Assembly: GCF_003313335.1 (NCBI RefSeq)
Contig: NZ_QMHP01000013.1
Coordinates: forward strand, 37,334 to 101,333
Origin: Pedobacter zeaxanthinifaciens
Lineage (GTDB): Bacteria > Bacteroidota > Bacteroidia > Sphingobacteriales > Sphingobacteriaceae
DNA: 64,000 nucleotides
Reading direction: 5' to 3'
The first letter of the stretch is position 1, and every line of letters begins with the position of its first letter. Below, one piece after another: positions 18,249 through 27,493 of this stretch. Position numbers and translations under genes: made by a program. The notes beneath the pieces were generated by a model that saw nothing but the letters and a program-made list of their open reading frames with translations, had not been told where the DNA came from and did no database searches.

Positions 18249-18326
18249 CTATATTTTGCACAAGCCATTGACGAAACTTTCTTTCGAATTAGTACGCCAG
18301 TGCCAAGTGTTTATTTTGTTAATCAT
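18249..18326 (-). CDS. trpL: trp operon leader peptide (25 aa, Trp-His-Trp)
   Basis: The small ORF begins ATG at 18326, ends TAG at 18249-18251 and encodes MINKINTWHWRTNS... with Trp at codons 8 and 10 (TGG CAC TGG, forward 18303-18305 and 18297-18299). It starts 7 nt after a TAAATTTG promoter box, so the mRNA is almost leaderless. A hairpin follows the Trp codons (CGAAA 18282-18286 with UUUCG 18272-18276). Its downstream arm overlaps the segment able to pair with the terminator. If tryptophan is short, a ribosome stalled at the Trp codons would cover the first hairpin and allow antitermination. Small size means the call rests on position, Trp codons and RNA structure. Confidence 0.8.
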   Translation of the reverse strand: MINKINTWHWRTNSKESFVNGLCKI

Positions 18327-18333
18327 CGTAAAG

Positions 18334-18363
18334 CAAATTTATACAAAATGTTAAATAATCAAA
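18334..18363 (-). promoter_or_regulatory. trp operon promoter
   Basis: The minus strand has TTTG (forward CAAA 18360-18363), 18 nt, then TAAATTTG (forward 18334-18341), a full match to the -7 box TAnnTTTG. Transcription should start within a few bases of the leader ATG at 18326. The rest of the gap to 18501 holds only a 10-bp inverted repeat (GCAATCTGTT, 18437-18446 with 18465-18474). Confidence 0.72.
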
Positions 18364-18501
18364 ATATTTTGAAAAATTTTATTGTTTTAGCTGCTTTTGC
18401 CATTCCGGCGTTAACGCTTGCTCCAATTATCTGAGCGCAATCTGTTAGATGGGTACGCTATCAAAACAGATTGCTTTATGGCGTCCAGAATGACAGCGCT
18501 G

Positions 18502-18954
18502 CTATGAAATTCCAAAAAACGATTTAGAAGGATCATTCTTTACCATCATCGCAATAGAGGCAATGATTAAAATTAATGCAATGCCGAAGAAAATGGCGAT
18601 TGCTTTGTGTTTAGCCACGGCATCTGCCACTTTTTTTGATCTAGTATTTCCAATGGTAATCAAAACAACCGCAGCAATCATGATAGCAATGTGCTCCATT
18701 TTCCAGTAACGATATAGGGCTTCGCTAGTTGGGCCTTTGGTAAGTGGGCTTAAAACATACAGTCCAATGCCCATCAGGAATTGGATGTGTGCGCTAATTA
18801 AAGTAAATACGTTTAGTTTTCTGTTGCCTTCGGTATAAGCTTTTTTGCCAAACCAGCCACCTAATGCCTGTAAAATAGCCACTACTAATAAAATTAATAC
18901 CAGATAGCGCCATCCTGAGTGCGCACTTTTCAATATTGGGTATAATGATTCCAT
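18502..18954 (-). CDS. Four-helix integral membrane protein, cytochrome b-like family of Bacteroidota
   Basis: 150 aa from the ATG at 18954 (MESLYPILKSAHSGWRYL). A longer frame from 19005 is unlikely because it runs through a promoter box at 18975-18982. Four hydrophobic segments lie near 14-32, 50-68, 82-99 and 115-135. His residues sit in SAHSGWRY, ISAHIQF and EHIAIM. This pattern resembles small b-type-cytochrome-like proteins common in Sphingobacteriaceae, but haem binding is not proven. Function unknown. It stands alone between the trp operon and a TonB receptor. Confidence 0.7.
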   Translation of the reverse strand: MESLYPILKSAHSGWRYLVLILLVVAILQALGGWFGKKAYTEGNRKLNVFTLISAHIQFLMGIGLYVLSPLTKGPTSEALYRYWKMEHIAIMIAAVVLITIGNTRSKKVADAVAKHKAIAIFFGIALILIIASIAMMVKNDPSKSFFGIS

Positions 18955-18974
18955 GTTTTGTTTTTTATTTTTTC

Positions 18975-19005
18975 CAAACTTAGATAAAATTGAAGTTGTA
19001 TGCAA
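18975..19005 (-). promoter_or_regulatory. Promoter of the small membrane protein gene
   Basis: On the minus strand, TTG (forward 19003-19005), 20 nt and TAAGTTTG (forward 18975-18982) fit the Bacteroidota promoter. The start codon is at 18954, which supports the shorter protein. Confidence 0.6.
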
Positions 19006-19232
19006 TTCGTTTTACACTGCTTTAAAATTTGAGCTTATCTATTCCGCCAGCGGTTTATTTAAAGGGGATAAATACGCTTTAAGTTAAATAACTACGAAGT
19101 TGCAATTACAGATGGTTGTGATTTGTTTACATAAACTTAAAAAGACGCTCATAAATTCATAAATAGTTAATTTTTGAAAACGATAGAGTTAATGTGCTCA
19201 TGCCATTTTTGCAGGCAAATAATTAAAATTAT

Positions 19233-22200
19233 ATGCAACGAGCTTTATTTAAACTATCACTACTGATGCTTTTAATATTGGGTTTTGCCGATGCAAATGC
19301 TCAAACTACACAGGCATCAATTTCGGGTAAAGTTACAGATGAGCAGAAGAAGCCAATTCCTGGAGCTTCAGTTCAAGTACGTAACGAATCGACAGGCTTT
19401 ACCACTAAAATTGGAACCAATGCCCAGGGCGAATTCACTTTTAAAGAACTCCCGCTAGGAGGTCCGTATACCATTAAAGTAAATTTCTTAGGCTACGGAG
19501 AACAAACCTTATCAGGTTATATGCTTAATCAAGGGGATGCTGTAAGAGCTAACGTTAGCATGGCAACATCGGCACAAACTTTACAAGCAGTACAGGTAAA
19601 CGGAAATGGTTTGCGCAACAAAGTACAACAGTTTGGGGCATCTACCGAAATCTCTTCCAAAACGATGAACGAGCTGCCTGTAAACGGTCGTAGTTTTGCC
19701 AGCTTGACCGATTTGTCGCCATTAGCTGCTCAAGGAGGAATTGCTGGTCAGCTAGGCTCTTCTACTAACTTTACTATTGATGGGATGACGGCAAAAAACC
19801 CAACCTCAGCGGGCAGTACTACAAGCAGGAGTGGGTCGCCATACTCTATTTCCATCGAGGCTGTAAGAGAATTTAAGGTAGTAACCAATCAATACGATGT
19901 AACCTTAGGTCGTGCAGGTGGTGGTACCATTAGTGCGGTAACTAAAGCCGGTACTAACCAAATTTCTGGTAGTGCTTTTACCTACGGCCGTGCAGATTGG
20001 TTAGCTAGTACTTATGATATCAGAGGCAATAAACGTACTAACGATTTCTCCACCTATCAATATGGCTTTACGTTAGGTGGACCTATTATCAAAGATAAAT
20101 TACATTATTTTATTGGTTGGGATCATCAAAAAGATGCTCGCCCTTTAATTATTGCTGATGTAAAAAGTGATGCTGATGTAGCGAGATTTAATATTACTAA
20201 TGCTACACTAGATCAATTTTTGGGGATTGCCCGATCAAAATATGGCGTTTCTAACCAACCGCAGTTCGGTACCTTCGATAAAAAACGTGGTACCGATGCC
20301 GCCTTCGCCCGTATAGATTGGCAAATTAACGACAAGCACTTACTAACCATTAGAGATAACTATACTAATGATAGAAATCCACTTGGTTTAGCTGATAATA
20401 CTACCATCAACTTTTTTGAAAGTTATGGGAACGATAAAAATATTGATAATAGCTTATTGGCTACGCTGCGTTCTACCATCAGCAGCAAAATCACCAACGA
20501 GTTGAAAGTGCAGCATTTGTACACTTTCCAAGAGAGTTCGCAAAATGACCAGTTGCCCAGTGCTATTCCTAGAGCAATTGTGCGCAATTTAGAATCACAA
20601 GCACCCGACGGAAGTTTAAAATACACTGCCGTTCAAATTGGTGGGCATCGATTTGGACAAGAAGGATTTACCAATAACGTATTGCAGTTAGTGGACAACT
20701 TTTACTACAACACCGATAAAGTGAAATACACGTTTGGTATTGATGTGATGTACACACATGCACTTTCATTATATGGTAGCGAAGTAAACGGTAGGTTTGA
20801 ATTTAATAGAGCTGGTACGGTAAAGGCAATTGATAATTTTGACAACTTAATTGCTACCAATTATTACAGGGAAGTGCCTTTGGTGGCTGATCCCAGCGTT
20901 ACCGCAAACTTGTGGAACACAGCGATCTACGGACAAATGCAAACCAAGCTGGCTAAAGGTTTAGACTTTACCGGTGGTTTGCGCATTGATTATAGTAAGT
21001 ATCCAAAGTCGCCACTAAACCAAGATTTGCTAGCTGCCCTCGGCGTTAGAACCGACTATGAGCTGAAACAGTTTTTAGTGCAGCCGCGTGTGCAGTTTAA
21101 TTGGGATATTAATGAAAAACATACCGATTATATCCGTTTAGGTGCAGGTATTTTTGGTTCTGATGTAAACAACTACGTAACGATCAACAACCTCACTTTC
21201 GATGGGAAACATTTGGCAACAGTTGATGTTTATGGTACTGATGTGCCTCAACCAAATTTCGTAGGCTACAGAAACGGAGTTGCTGCACCTTCGTTGCCAG
21301 CGTTTCAGGTGCCAACCATCAATACTTACGCTTCAGATGCTAAAGTGCCCGTGGTATATAAAGCCAATCTTTCCTATAATAGGTTAATTAACGATAAAAT
21401 TCGTGTTGGCATTACTGGTTATGCTACTTTTGCTCGTAACAACTATATGTACGTAGATAGAAATATGGTTGCTAATCCTTTCTTCACCTTATCAAACGAA
21501 GGAAATAGAGGTGTTTTCGTGCCAACTGTTAATGCTACTAATGGTACATCCGATTGGAAAACTGGCCGCATAACCAATAAGTTTGGGCGAGTATTAGAAT
21601 TAAATAGCCAAGGGAAAGTAAACCAATTTGCCGTAGTGGTGGATGGTACTTGGAGATACTTTAAAGACGGCGAAATTTCAGCGAGTTACACTTGGAATGA
21701 TACCAAGGATAACACTTCGTACAACGGAAACGTAGCTAACTCGGCTACGCTTTCTTTACCTGTGGTTGATGATCCTCGTGATTTAAGTCGCGTAACTTAT
21801 TCTAATAATCAATTCCGTCATAAAGTGGTAGTTTATGGAACGTTGCCAAGCCTTTGGGGAGTTAAAGTAGGGGTGCGTTATTCTGGCTTGGGCGGTACGC
21901 GTTACAGCTTGCTATCAGGCGGCAATACTAATGGTGATTTTGTTGCAACCAACGATTTAGCCTTCATCTTCGATAGAAATAATACTAATGTTCCTGCAAC
22001 TCTAAGAACAGGTTTACAAGCCTTACTTGATAATCCAGAGGCTAGTCAAAGTTTGAAAGATTATATCTTGAAGTACGAAGGAAAAATAGCTGAACGTAAT
22101 GGCGGTATCAATAATTTTTTTGGTACAGTTGATTTAAGATTAGCTTACCAATTCAAGTTTGGTGGCGCTAAGAAGCAAAGTCTTGAGCTTTCTGGAGATT

Positions 22201-22391
22201 TATTTAACGTGGCTAACTTGTTAAAGAAAACTTGGGGAGTAAATGAAAGCTTAGGTACTCAAGCATTATATGCGGTTACAGGTTTTGATACTACAAATAA
22301 AATTTATAACTATCGTATGAATAATACTGGAATCATAAATCCTTCGGGTAATCCTTGGCAAGCTCAAATTGGTTTGCGTTACGGATTTTAA
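19233..22391 (+). CDS. Oar-like TonB-dependent receptor
   Basis: 1052 aa. Signal peptide about 1-23 (LLMLLILGFADANA). A carboxypeptidase-regulatory domain follows (ASISGKVTDEQKKPIPGASVQV, about 28-110). Next come a plug with MNELPVNGRSFASLTDLSP and NFTIDGMTAKNP, and a large beta barrel ending in QIGLRYGF with the terminal aromatic residue expected of outer-membrane proteins. No SusD-like gene accompanies it. The Oar-type arrangement differs from SusC by lacking the SusC plug signature and the STN domain. It probably imports or exports a bulky ligand, or serves surface functions; the ligand is unknown. An amidohydrolase operon lies 128 bp downstream, after a terminator. Confidence 0.88.
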   Translation: MQRALFKLSLLMLLILGFADANAQTTQASISGKVTDEQKKPIPGASVQVRNESTGFTTKIGTNAQGEFTFKELPLGGPYTIKVNFLGYGEQTLSGYMLNQGDAVRANVSMATSAQTLQAVQVNGNGLRNKVQQFGASTEISSKTMNELPVNGRSFASLTDLSPLAAQGGIAGQLGSSTNFTIDGMTAKNPTSAGSTTSRSGSPYSISIEAVREFKVVTNQYDVTLGRAGGGTISAVTKAGTNQISGSAFTYGRADWLASTYDIRGNKRTNDFSTYQYGFTLGGPIIKDKLHYFIGWDHQKDARPLIIADVKSDADVARFNITNATLDQFLGIARSKYGVSNQPQFGTFDKKRGTDAAFARIDWQINDKHLLTIRDNYTNDRNPLGLADNTTINFFESYGNDKNIDNSLLATLRSTISSKITNELKVQHLYTFQESSQNDQLPSAIPRAIVRNLESQAPDGSLKYTAVQIGGHRFGQEGFTNNVLQLVDNFYYNTDKVKYTFGIDVMYTHALSLYGSEVNGRFEFNRAGTVKAIDNFDNLIATNYYREVPLVADPSVTANLWNTAIYGQMQTKLAKGLDFTGGLRIDYSKYPKSPLNQDLLAALGVRTDYELKQFLVQPRVQFNWDINEKHTDYIRLGAGIFGSDVNNYVTINNLTFDGKHLATVDVYGTDVPQPNFVGYRNGVAAPSLPAFQVPTINTYASDAKVPVVYKANLSYNRLINDKIRVGITGYATFARNNYMYVDRNMVANPFFTLSNEGNRGVFVPTVNATNGTSDWKTGRITNKFGRVLELNSQGKVNQFAVVVDGTWRYFKDGEISASYTWNDTKDNTSYNGNVANSATLSLPVVDDPRDLSRVTYSNNQFRHKVVVYGTLPSLWGVKVGVRYSGLGGTRYSLLSGGNTNGDFVATNDLAFIFDRNNTNVPATLRTGLQALLDNPEASQSLKDYILKYEGKIAERNGGINNFFGTVDLRLAYQFKFGGAKKQSLELSGDLFNVANLLKKTWGVNESLGTQALYAVTGFDTTNKIYNYRMNNTGIINPSGNPWQAQIGLRYGF

Positions 22392-22412
22392 TTCCTGTAA
22401 GCAATCTATTTT

Positions 22413-22443
22413 AAAGCCACGCCTTCAAAGCGTGGCTTTTTTT
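22413..22443 (+). terminator. Intrinsic terminator after the TonB receptor
   Basis: The 10-bp stem AAAGCCACGC / GCGTGGCTTT (22413-22422 and 22430-22439) has a 7-nt loop and a T run. Confidence 0.88.
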
Positions 22444-22519
22444 GTAAAAAGTAAGTTAAAAAAGTAAATGCTTCTTTTTTATCAATAGCTTTAAACAATT
22501 ATTCTAAACATTAACTAGC

Positions 22520-25500
22520 ATGAAGAAAATTTTACTAGCGCTTGCGTTGGTATTTTCTACTGTGATTGCATTTGCGCAACAAACCTTTCCTGTAAATGGT
22601 TCATTTGATGTGCGAAGTGGGCAATATGCCTTCACCAATGCAAACATTGTAGTAAATGCCAACCAAACCATTAGCAATGGAACGTTGCTAATCAAAAACC
22701 AGGTGATTCAATCTGTTGGTACAGGTACTACGATTCCTAAAGGATATGTAGTAATTGACCTAAAAGGAAAGTACATCTATCCCTCATTAATTGACGCATT
22801 TACCAGCTATGGTGTTCCGGTTGATCCCAGTGCTTCAGGACGCGGTGGCTTTGGCGGTCAGCGTCAATCGGTATTTACTACTCAGAAAAAAGGTGCCTAC
22901 AACTGGAATGCAGCTATCAGACCAGAAACTGAAGTAAGAACTATCTTTTCTATCGACAGCAAAAAGGCTGATGAGCTTCGTAAAGCAGGTTTCGGCAGTG
23001 TAAATGTGATCAATAGAGATGGTATTGCTCGTGGTACCTCAGCTGCGGTAACACTAAACGATGAGTTTGAGCACAAAGTGATATTAAAAGATCAGACCGC
23101 CGCTAACTACTCATTCAGCAAAGGTAGCTCAACTAACGATTACCCAACATCGTTGATGGGTTCTATCGCTTTATTGCGCCAAACTTATTTAGATGCTGCT
23201 TGGTATAAAAACCAAAAAGAAGAGTACAATATCTCCCTAGATGAATTTAACAAGCAACAAGGCTTACCTCAAATTTTCGAAGCTGATGGCTGGGCAAACA
23301 TCCTACGTGCTGATAAAATAGCGAAGGAGTTTGGCAAGCAATACATCATTAAAGCCGGTGGCGATGAGTATCAGCGCATTGATGCTGTTAAAGCAACTGG
23401 AGCAAGCTTAATTGTACCTGTCGCTTATCCAAAAGCTTACGATGTAGAGGATCCAGCGGAAGCTAGAAATGTAACTTTAGCACAAATGAAGGCTTGGGAA
23501 ATGGCTGCAAGCAATCCAGGTGTGTTGGAAAAGGCAGGCGTTAATTTTGCGTTAACTGCCTTTGGTTTAGATAACAGCCGTGAATTTTGGGCAAATATCC
23601 GCACTGCGATAGAAAACGGTTTAACAGAAAAACAAGCTTTACTTGCAGTTACCGAGGTGCCTGCGAAAATGCTAGGCATCAGTGATAAAGTGGGATCTAT
23701 TGAAAAAGGCAAATTGGCCAATTTCTTGATCACTTCTGATAACTTATTCAAAAGCAGCAATATCATCCACGAAAACTGGGTGCAAGGCAAGCGCTACATC
23801 GTTAACAAAATGGATGTGAGCGATTTAAAAGGCGTTTATAATTTGAACGTTGATGGTGTTGGTGCTTTAACCTTAAAAATTACGGGGCCAACTGCAGCAT
23901 CAATTGAACGCACAGGTGCCGATAGCGTAAAAACTACGGCAACGTTAGGCAGAAACGGCGATTGGGTAACGTTGAGCTTCAACTTGAAGAAAAATCCAAA
24001 AGGCGATGTTCGCTTAACTGGTTATATCTCTTCGGAATCGCCAATTGCCATGAAAGGTGAAGCTGCTTTAAGTGATGGAAGCGAGGGCAAATGGACAGCT
24101 ACTTTTAAAGAAGCTGGTAAAGAAATGCCTAAAAGAGATGAGCAAAAGCCTGCTTTAGCTGCTAATGGCCCGCTAATTTACCCTTTCCAGTCGTTTGGAA
24201 ATGAAGTGTTGCCTAAAGCAGAAAGTGTGTTGTTGAAAAACGCTACCGTTTGGACTAACGAGAAAGATGGTGTTTTGCAAAACGCAGATGTGCTTTTGGA
24301 GAATGGAAAAATTAAAGCGGTAGGTAAAAACTTAGCGGCAGGTGCAGCAAAAGTGATTGACGCTACCGGCAAACACATCACTCCAGGTATCATTGATGAG
24401 CATTCGCATATTGCAGGTTCAGGCGGTATCAACGAAGGTGCCCAGTCAGTTTCTTCTGAGGTTCGCATTGGCGATATCATCAATTCGGAAGACGTAAATA
24501 TTTACCGTCAGTTGGCTGGTGGAGTTACTACTTCGCAAATTTTACACGGTTCGGCAAATCCAATTGGTGGCCAGTCGCAGTTAATTAAATTGCGTTGGGG
24601 TAAATTGCCAGAGGAATTAAAATTTGCTGGTGCTGATGGCTTTATCAAGTTCGCCCTAGGTGAAAATGTAAAACAAAGTAATTTCGGCAGCGGGCAACGT
24701 TTCCCTGTAACACGTATGGGTGTAGAGCAAACTTTTGTGGATGCTTTTACTCGTGCTAAAGACTATGAAGCAGCACTAAAAGTTAAAGGAAATAATGTAC
24801 GTAGAGATTTAGAACTGGATGCTTTGGTGGAGATTTTAAATAACAAACGTTTCATCACTTGTCACTCTTACGTACAATCGGAAATTAACATGTTAATGCA
24901 TGTGGCTGATAGTTTAGGCTTCAAAATAAATACTTTCACACACATTTTGGAAGGTTATAAAGTGGCTGATAAAATGAAAGCTCAGGGCATTGCTGCATCT
25001 ACTTTCTCTGATTGGTGGGCTTACAAATTTGAGGTGGCCGAAGCAATTCCTTACAATGGAAAAATCATGCACAACGTGGGCATTACCACTGCATTCAACT
25101 CCGATGACGCGGAGATGGCTCGTCGCTTGAACCAAGAAGCAGGTAAAGCAGTGCTTTATGGCGGTGTACCTGAAGAAGAAGCGTTGAAGTTTGTGACTTT
25201 AAACCCAGCTAAAATGTTGCACATTGATGATAAGGTGGGAAGTTTAAAAGCAGGAAAAGATGCCGACGTAGTGATCTGGTCTGATAACCCGCTTTCTATT
25301 TACGCTAAGGCTGAAAAAACTTTTGTAGATGGCGTGCTGTATTGGGACATGGAAAAAGATGCTCAAAAATTGAAACAGCAACAAGCTGAAAGAGCAAGGC
25401 TAGTACAAAAAATGATCGATAGCAAAAACAAAGGCGGCAGAACCCAACGTCCAATGGGCACCACCTCAACTTTATACAACTGCGAAACTGCCAGCGATTA

Positions 25501-25555
25501 TTCAAACGGTTTCGAAGCAATTAATGCAGAAGAAGGAGGACATCACCATGAATAA
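22520..25555 (+). CDS. Double amidohydrolase: degenerate N-terminal half, active C-terminal half, secreted
   Basis: 1011 aa with a signal peptide (about 1-20, ending VIAFAQ). Two amidohydrolase domains are fused. In the first (about 30-430) the metal-binding HxH is replaced (YIYPSLIDAFTSYG), yet the C-terminal signature AKMLGISDKVGSIEKGKLANF remains. A linker domain (about 435-545) follows. In the second (about 555-985) the metal site is intact: IIDEHSHIAG (HxH near 627), GGVTTSQILHGSANPIGGQ, His in ITCHSYVQ and NTFTHILEG, and Asp in AFNSDDAEM near 860. It ends with AKMLHIDDKVGSLKAGKDADVVIW. The family resembles imidazolonepropionase/dipeptidase-type hydrolases, with unknown substrate. It overlaps the next gene by 8 bp. 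Confidence 0.88.
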   Translation: MKKILLALALVFSTVIAFAQQTFPVNGSFDVRSGQYAFTNANIVVNANQTISNGTLLIKNQVIQSVGTGTTIPKGYVVIDLKGKYIYPSLIDAFTSYGVPVDPSASGRGGFGGQRQSVFTTQKKGAYNWNAAIRPETEVRTIFSIDSKKADELRKAGFGSVNVINRDGIARGTSAAVTLNDEFEHKVILKDQTAANYSFSKGSSTNDYPTSLMGSIALLRQTYLDAAWYKNQKEEYNISLDEFNKQQGLPQIFEADGWANILRADKIAKEFGKQYIIKAGGDEYQRIDAVKATGASLIVPVAYPKAYDVEDPAEARNVTLAQMKAWEMAASNPGVLEKAGVNFALTAFGLDNSREFWANIRTAIENGLTEKQALLAVTEVPAKMLGISDKVGSIEKGKLANFLITSDNLFKSSNIIHENWVQGKRYIVNKMDVSDLKGVYNLNVDGVGALTLKITGPTAASIERTGADSVKTTATLGRNGDWVTLSFNLKKNPKGDVRLTGYISSESPIAMKGEAALSDGSEGKWTATFKEAGKEMPKRDEQKPALAANGPLIYPFQSFGNEVLPKAESVLLKNATVWTNEKDGVLQNADVLLENGKIKAVGKNLAAGAAKVIDATGKHITPGIIDEHSHIAGSGGINEGAQSVSSEVRIGDIINSEDVNIYRQLAGGVTTSQILHGSANPIGGQSQLIKLRWGKLPEELKFAGADGFIKFALGENVKQSNFGSGQRFPVTRMGVEQTFVDAFTRAKDYEAALKVKGNNVRRDLELDALVEILNNKRFITCHSYVQSEINMLMHVADSLGFKINTFTHILEGYKVADKMKAQGIAASTFSDWWAYKFEVAEAIPYNGKIMHNVGITTAFNSDDAEMARRLNQEAGKAVLYGGVPEEEALKFVTLNPAKMLHIDDKVGSLKAGKDADVVIWSDNPLSIYAKAEKTFVDGVLYWDMEKDAQKLKQQQAERARLVQKMIDSKNKGGRTQRPMGTTSTLYNCETASDYSNGFEAINAEEGGHHHE

Positions 25556-26852
25556 GAAAATTTTAACCTTATTTGTTGCTTTAGCGGCAAGTATGTCTGC
25601 TTTTGCGCAAGCTAATATTTCACCTGCCAAAGCCCAAGCCAAAAAAGTAATTTTGTTGGGCGGCGTGGTGCATACAGGTAACGGCACTGTAATTAACAAC
25701 GGTTATGTGGTATTTGAAAAAGGGAAAATTACTGGTGTTGGCGATGCTACAACAGTAAAGTTTGCTACAAATGATGCCGAGTTGGTTAATATAAACGGCA
25801 AGCATGTTTATCCGGGTTTTATAGCTCCTGTAAATACGGTGGGCTTGGTGGAGTTTGAATCTGTGAAAGCTACTTTAGACTTTCAGGAAATTGGCAACTT
25901 AAATCCGCACATTCGTTCTTTGGTAGCTTATAATACAGATTCTAAAATACCGGCAACACTGCGTAGCAACGGTGTGTTAATGGCGCAAATTAGGCCTAGC
26001 GGAGGTTCAATTTCTGGAAGCTCTTCGGTAGTTCAGCTAGATGCTTGGAACTGGGAAGATGCAGCTGTTAAAACCGATGATGGTATGCATGTAAACTGGC
26101 CAGTTACGCCTCGTTTCAGAGGTTTTGGTGGTCGTCCAGGCTTTTCTGCAGAGTCGTTTGCTGAACGTACACAAGCTGCAATTGCCGAATTGACTGCGTT
26201 TTTTGAAGAAGCGAAAGCCTACAATGAAGGCCCTAAACCTGCCGAAACCAACACCCGTATGGCTGCAATGGCGAAGCTGTTTAAAGGCGAACAAAAATTG
26301 TATATCTCTGCCAATACGCAAAAAGATATCGTTGCTGCGGTTAATTTCGCAAAGAAATTTAACTTAACTCCAGTAATTATTGGTGGTAGCGAGGCATATC
26401 TAATTACTGATTTCTTGAAACAGAATAATGTTGCGGTAATCGTAAATCAGCCACACTCGTTGCCAACTAATATTGATGACGATGTGAACATGCCTTACAA
26501 AAATGCAGCAATCCTGTACAATGCTGGCGTAACTGTAGCAATAAGCATCGAAAACTTTTGGCAGCAACGTAACTTGCCTTTTATGGCGGGTACCGTGGCT
26601 ACTTGGGGGCTTGATAAAGAGAAAGCACTGCAAACAATTACCTTAAACACCGCTAAAATTTTAGGCATAGAAAAAACTGCCGGAAGTTTAGAGGTAGGTA
26701 AAGATGCTACGCTATTTATTTCAACTGGAGATGCTTTGGATATGAGAACTAACAAAATTGAGAAGGCTTTTATTCAGGGAAGAGATATCAATTTGGATAA
26801 TTTGCATAAGCAGTTGGATAAAAAATTCAGTGATAAGTACGGAATAAAGTAA
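25548..26852 (+). CDS. Amidohydrolase-family protein lacking the HxH metal motif, secreted
   Basis: 434 aa from the ATG at 25548. This start is preceded by AGAAGGAGGA, a rare strong ribosome-binding site here, and overlaps the previous stop codon by 8 bp. Signal peptide about 1-20 (ending MSAFAQ). The amidohydrolase fold is visible at both ends: GGVVHTGNGTVINNGYVVFEKGKITGVG, then HVYPGFIAPVNTVG where HxH should be, and AKILGIEKTAGSLEVGKDATLF. Without HxH it is probably not catalytic and may be a partner subunit of the preceding double protein. Its sequence is similar in kind to the degenerate first half of that protein. Confidence 0.85.
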   Translation: MNKKILTLFVALAASMSAFAQANISPAKAQAKKVILLGGVVHTGNGTVINNGYVVFEKGKITGVGDATTVKFATNDAELVNINGKHVYPGFIAPVNTVGLVEFESVKATLDFQEIGNLNPHIRSLVAYNTDSKIPATLRSNGVLMAQIRPSGGSISGSSSVVQLDAWNWEDAAVKTDDGMHVNWPVTPRFRGFGGRPGFSAESFAERTQAAIAELTAFFEEAKAYNEGPKPAETNTRMAAMAKLFKGEQKLYISANTQKDIVAAVNFAKKFNLTPVIIGGSEAYLITDFLKQNNVAVIVNQPHSLPTNIDDDVNMPYKNAAILYNAGVTVAISIENFWQQRNLPFMAGTVATWGLDKEKALQTITLNTAKILGIEKTAGSLEVGKDATLFISTGDALDMRTNKIEKAFIQGRDINLDNLHKQLDKKFSDKYGIK

Positions 26853-26869
26853 GAAATATTTATCGACCT

Positions 26870-26912
26870 AAAGTCCTCCTTGTTAGTGTATGCTAATGAG
26901 GAGGACTTTTTT
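26870..26912 (+). terminator. Intrinsic terminator of the amidohydrolase operon
   Basis: AAAGTCCTCCT (26870-26880) pairs with AGGAGGACTTT (26899-26909), with an inner TTAG/CTAA pairing, then a T run. Confidence 0.88.
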
Positions 26913-27282
26913 ATGATGCACTGGCGATAACCAACACTTTGCGTTTCGCCTTTATTTAGACGCTACATCTTGTCCCAACCTTAGCGTCCCCCAGCAACAT
27001 TTCAAGAATATCGTTTTAATGCCTCCTAGCAAATGTTAGTAGGAGCAATTTTTATTAAATTGATTTCAATACACAAAAAGTATTGAAATATTTTCAGCCA
27101 TTTCCTTAAAAGAATATCTAAATGATTATTTTGTATCTTTGATGCTGCTTTTTGTTAAACCTTATGTGTTTATATCGCTCAAAGCAAACTTATATTCATC
27201 ACAATAATTGAAGTAAGTAGGCTTTAGCTAATCATAAAAAGGGATAAAGGCAAAGTTTGATCTTTGAAAGAATAATAGAAAT
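26913..27282. other. Intergenic stretch without a gene
   Basis: No convincing ORF is present. Visible items are a 9-bp inverted repeat TTTCAATAC / GTATTGAAA (27064-27072 with 27080-27088), an imperfect CTCC/GGAG hairpin near 27022-27048 and an isolated TATCTTTG box on the plus strand at 27134-27141 with no clear upstream box. Confidence 0.5.
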
Positions 27283-27312
27283 AAAAAAAAGCGATCCAAT
27301 CCAGAACCGCTT
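27283..27312 (-). terminator. Intrinsic terminator of the tRNA-like transcript
   Basis: On the minus strand AAGCGGUUC (forward 27304-27312) pairs with GGAUCGCUU (forward 27289-27297) over 9 bp with two G-U pairs. The loop is 6 nt and a run of eight U follows (forward A run 27283-27290). It is 27 bp beyond the CCA end of the first tRNA-like gene. Confidence 0.8.
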
Positions 27313-27339
27313 CCTTAACTAACTTATTATTTATAAAAA

Positions 27340-27483
27340 TGGCTGTTGGGGAAGGAGTCGAACCTTCAAGGGGTAGTTAGCTACAGTTCAAAATTAATTT
27401 GTGGTCAACCCATAAACTGCGTTTATCCCATAATCCCCACCACCGAGACAAGGAGGTGTGTCTGCCAATTTCACCACCCAACA
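27340..27483 (-). tRNA. Type II tRNA-like gene A, apparent anticodon GUC, giant variable arm
   Basis: The 144-nt element folds as a tRNA. The acceptor TGTTGGG pairs fully with CCCAACA, discriminator G73 is followed by encoded CCA, the D arm is GTGAAATTGGCAGACAC, and the T arm is GAAGG-TTCGACT-CCTTC. The anticodon stem CCTCC/GGTGG has one U-U mismatch and loop TTGTCTC, giving anticodon GUC with U37. The D arm is of Leu type. G10, G34, U35, C36, C38 and G73 are aspartate identity bases. The variable arm is about 70 nt and contains its own hairpin (ATAAAC-GCA-GTTTAT) and a GGGG/CCCC base stem. Whether it is charged, and with what, is unknown. A normal tRNA-Leu is ruled out by anticodon and G73. 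Decay to a pseudogene is possible but fits poorly with the intact stems. Confidence 0.65.
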
Positions 27484-27493
27484 TTATTTACTT

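Noticed and set aside
18076..18261. 61-codon minus-strand ORF upstream of trpE
   Set aside because: It runs through the attenuator terminator and the hairpin repeat in a different frame from the Trp-rich leader, has no promoter or family, and overlaps trpE.
23437..23790. 117-codon minus-strand ORF inside the double amidohydrolase gene
   Set aside because: Antisense shadow; the plus-strand frame has continuous domain motifs.
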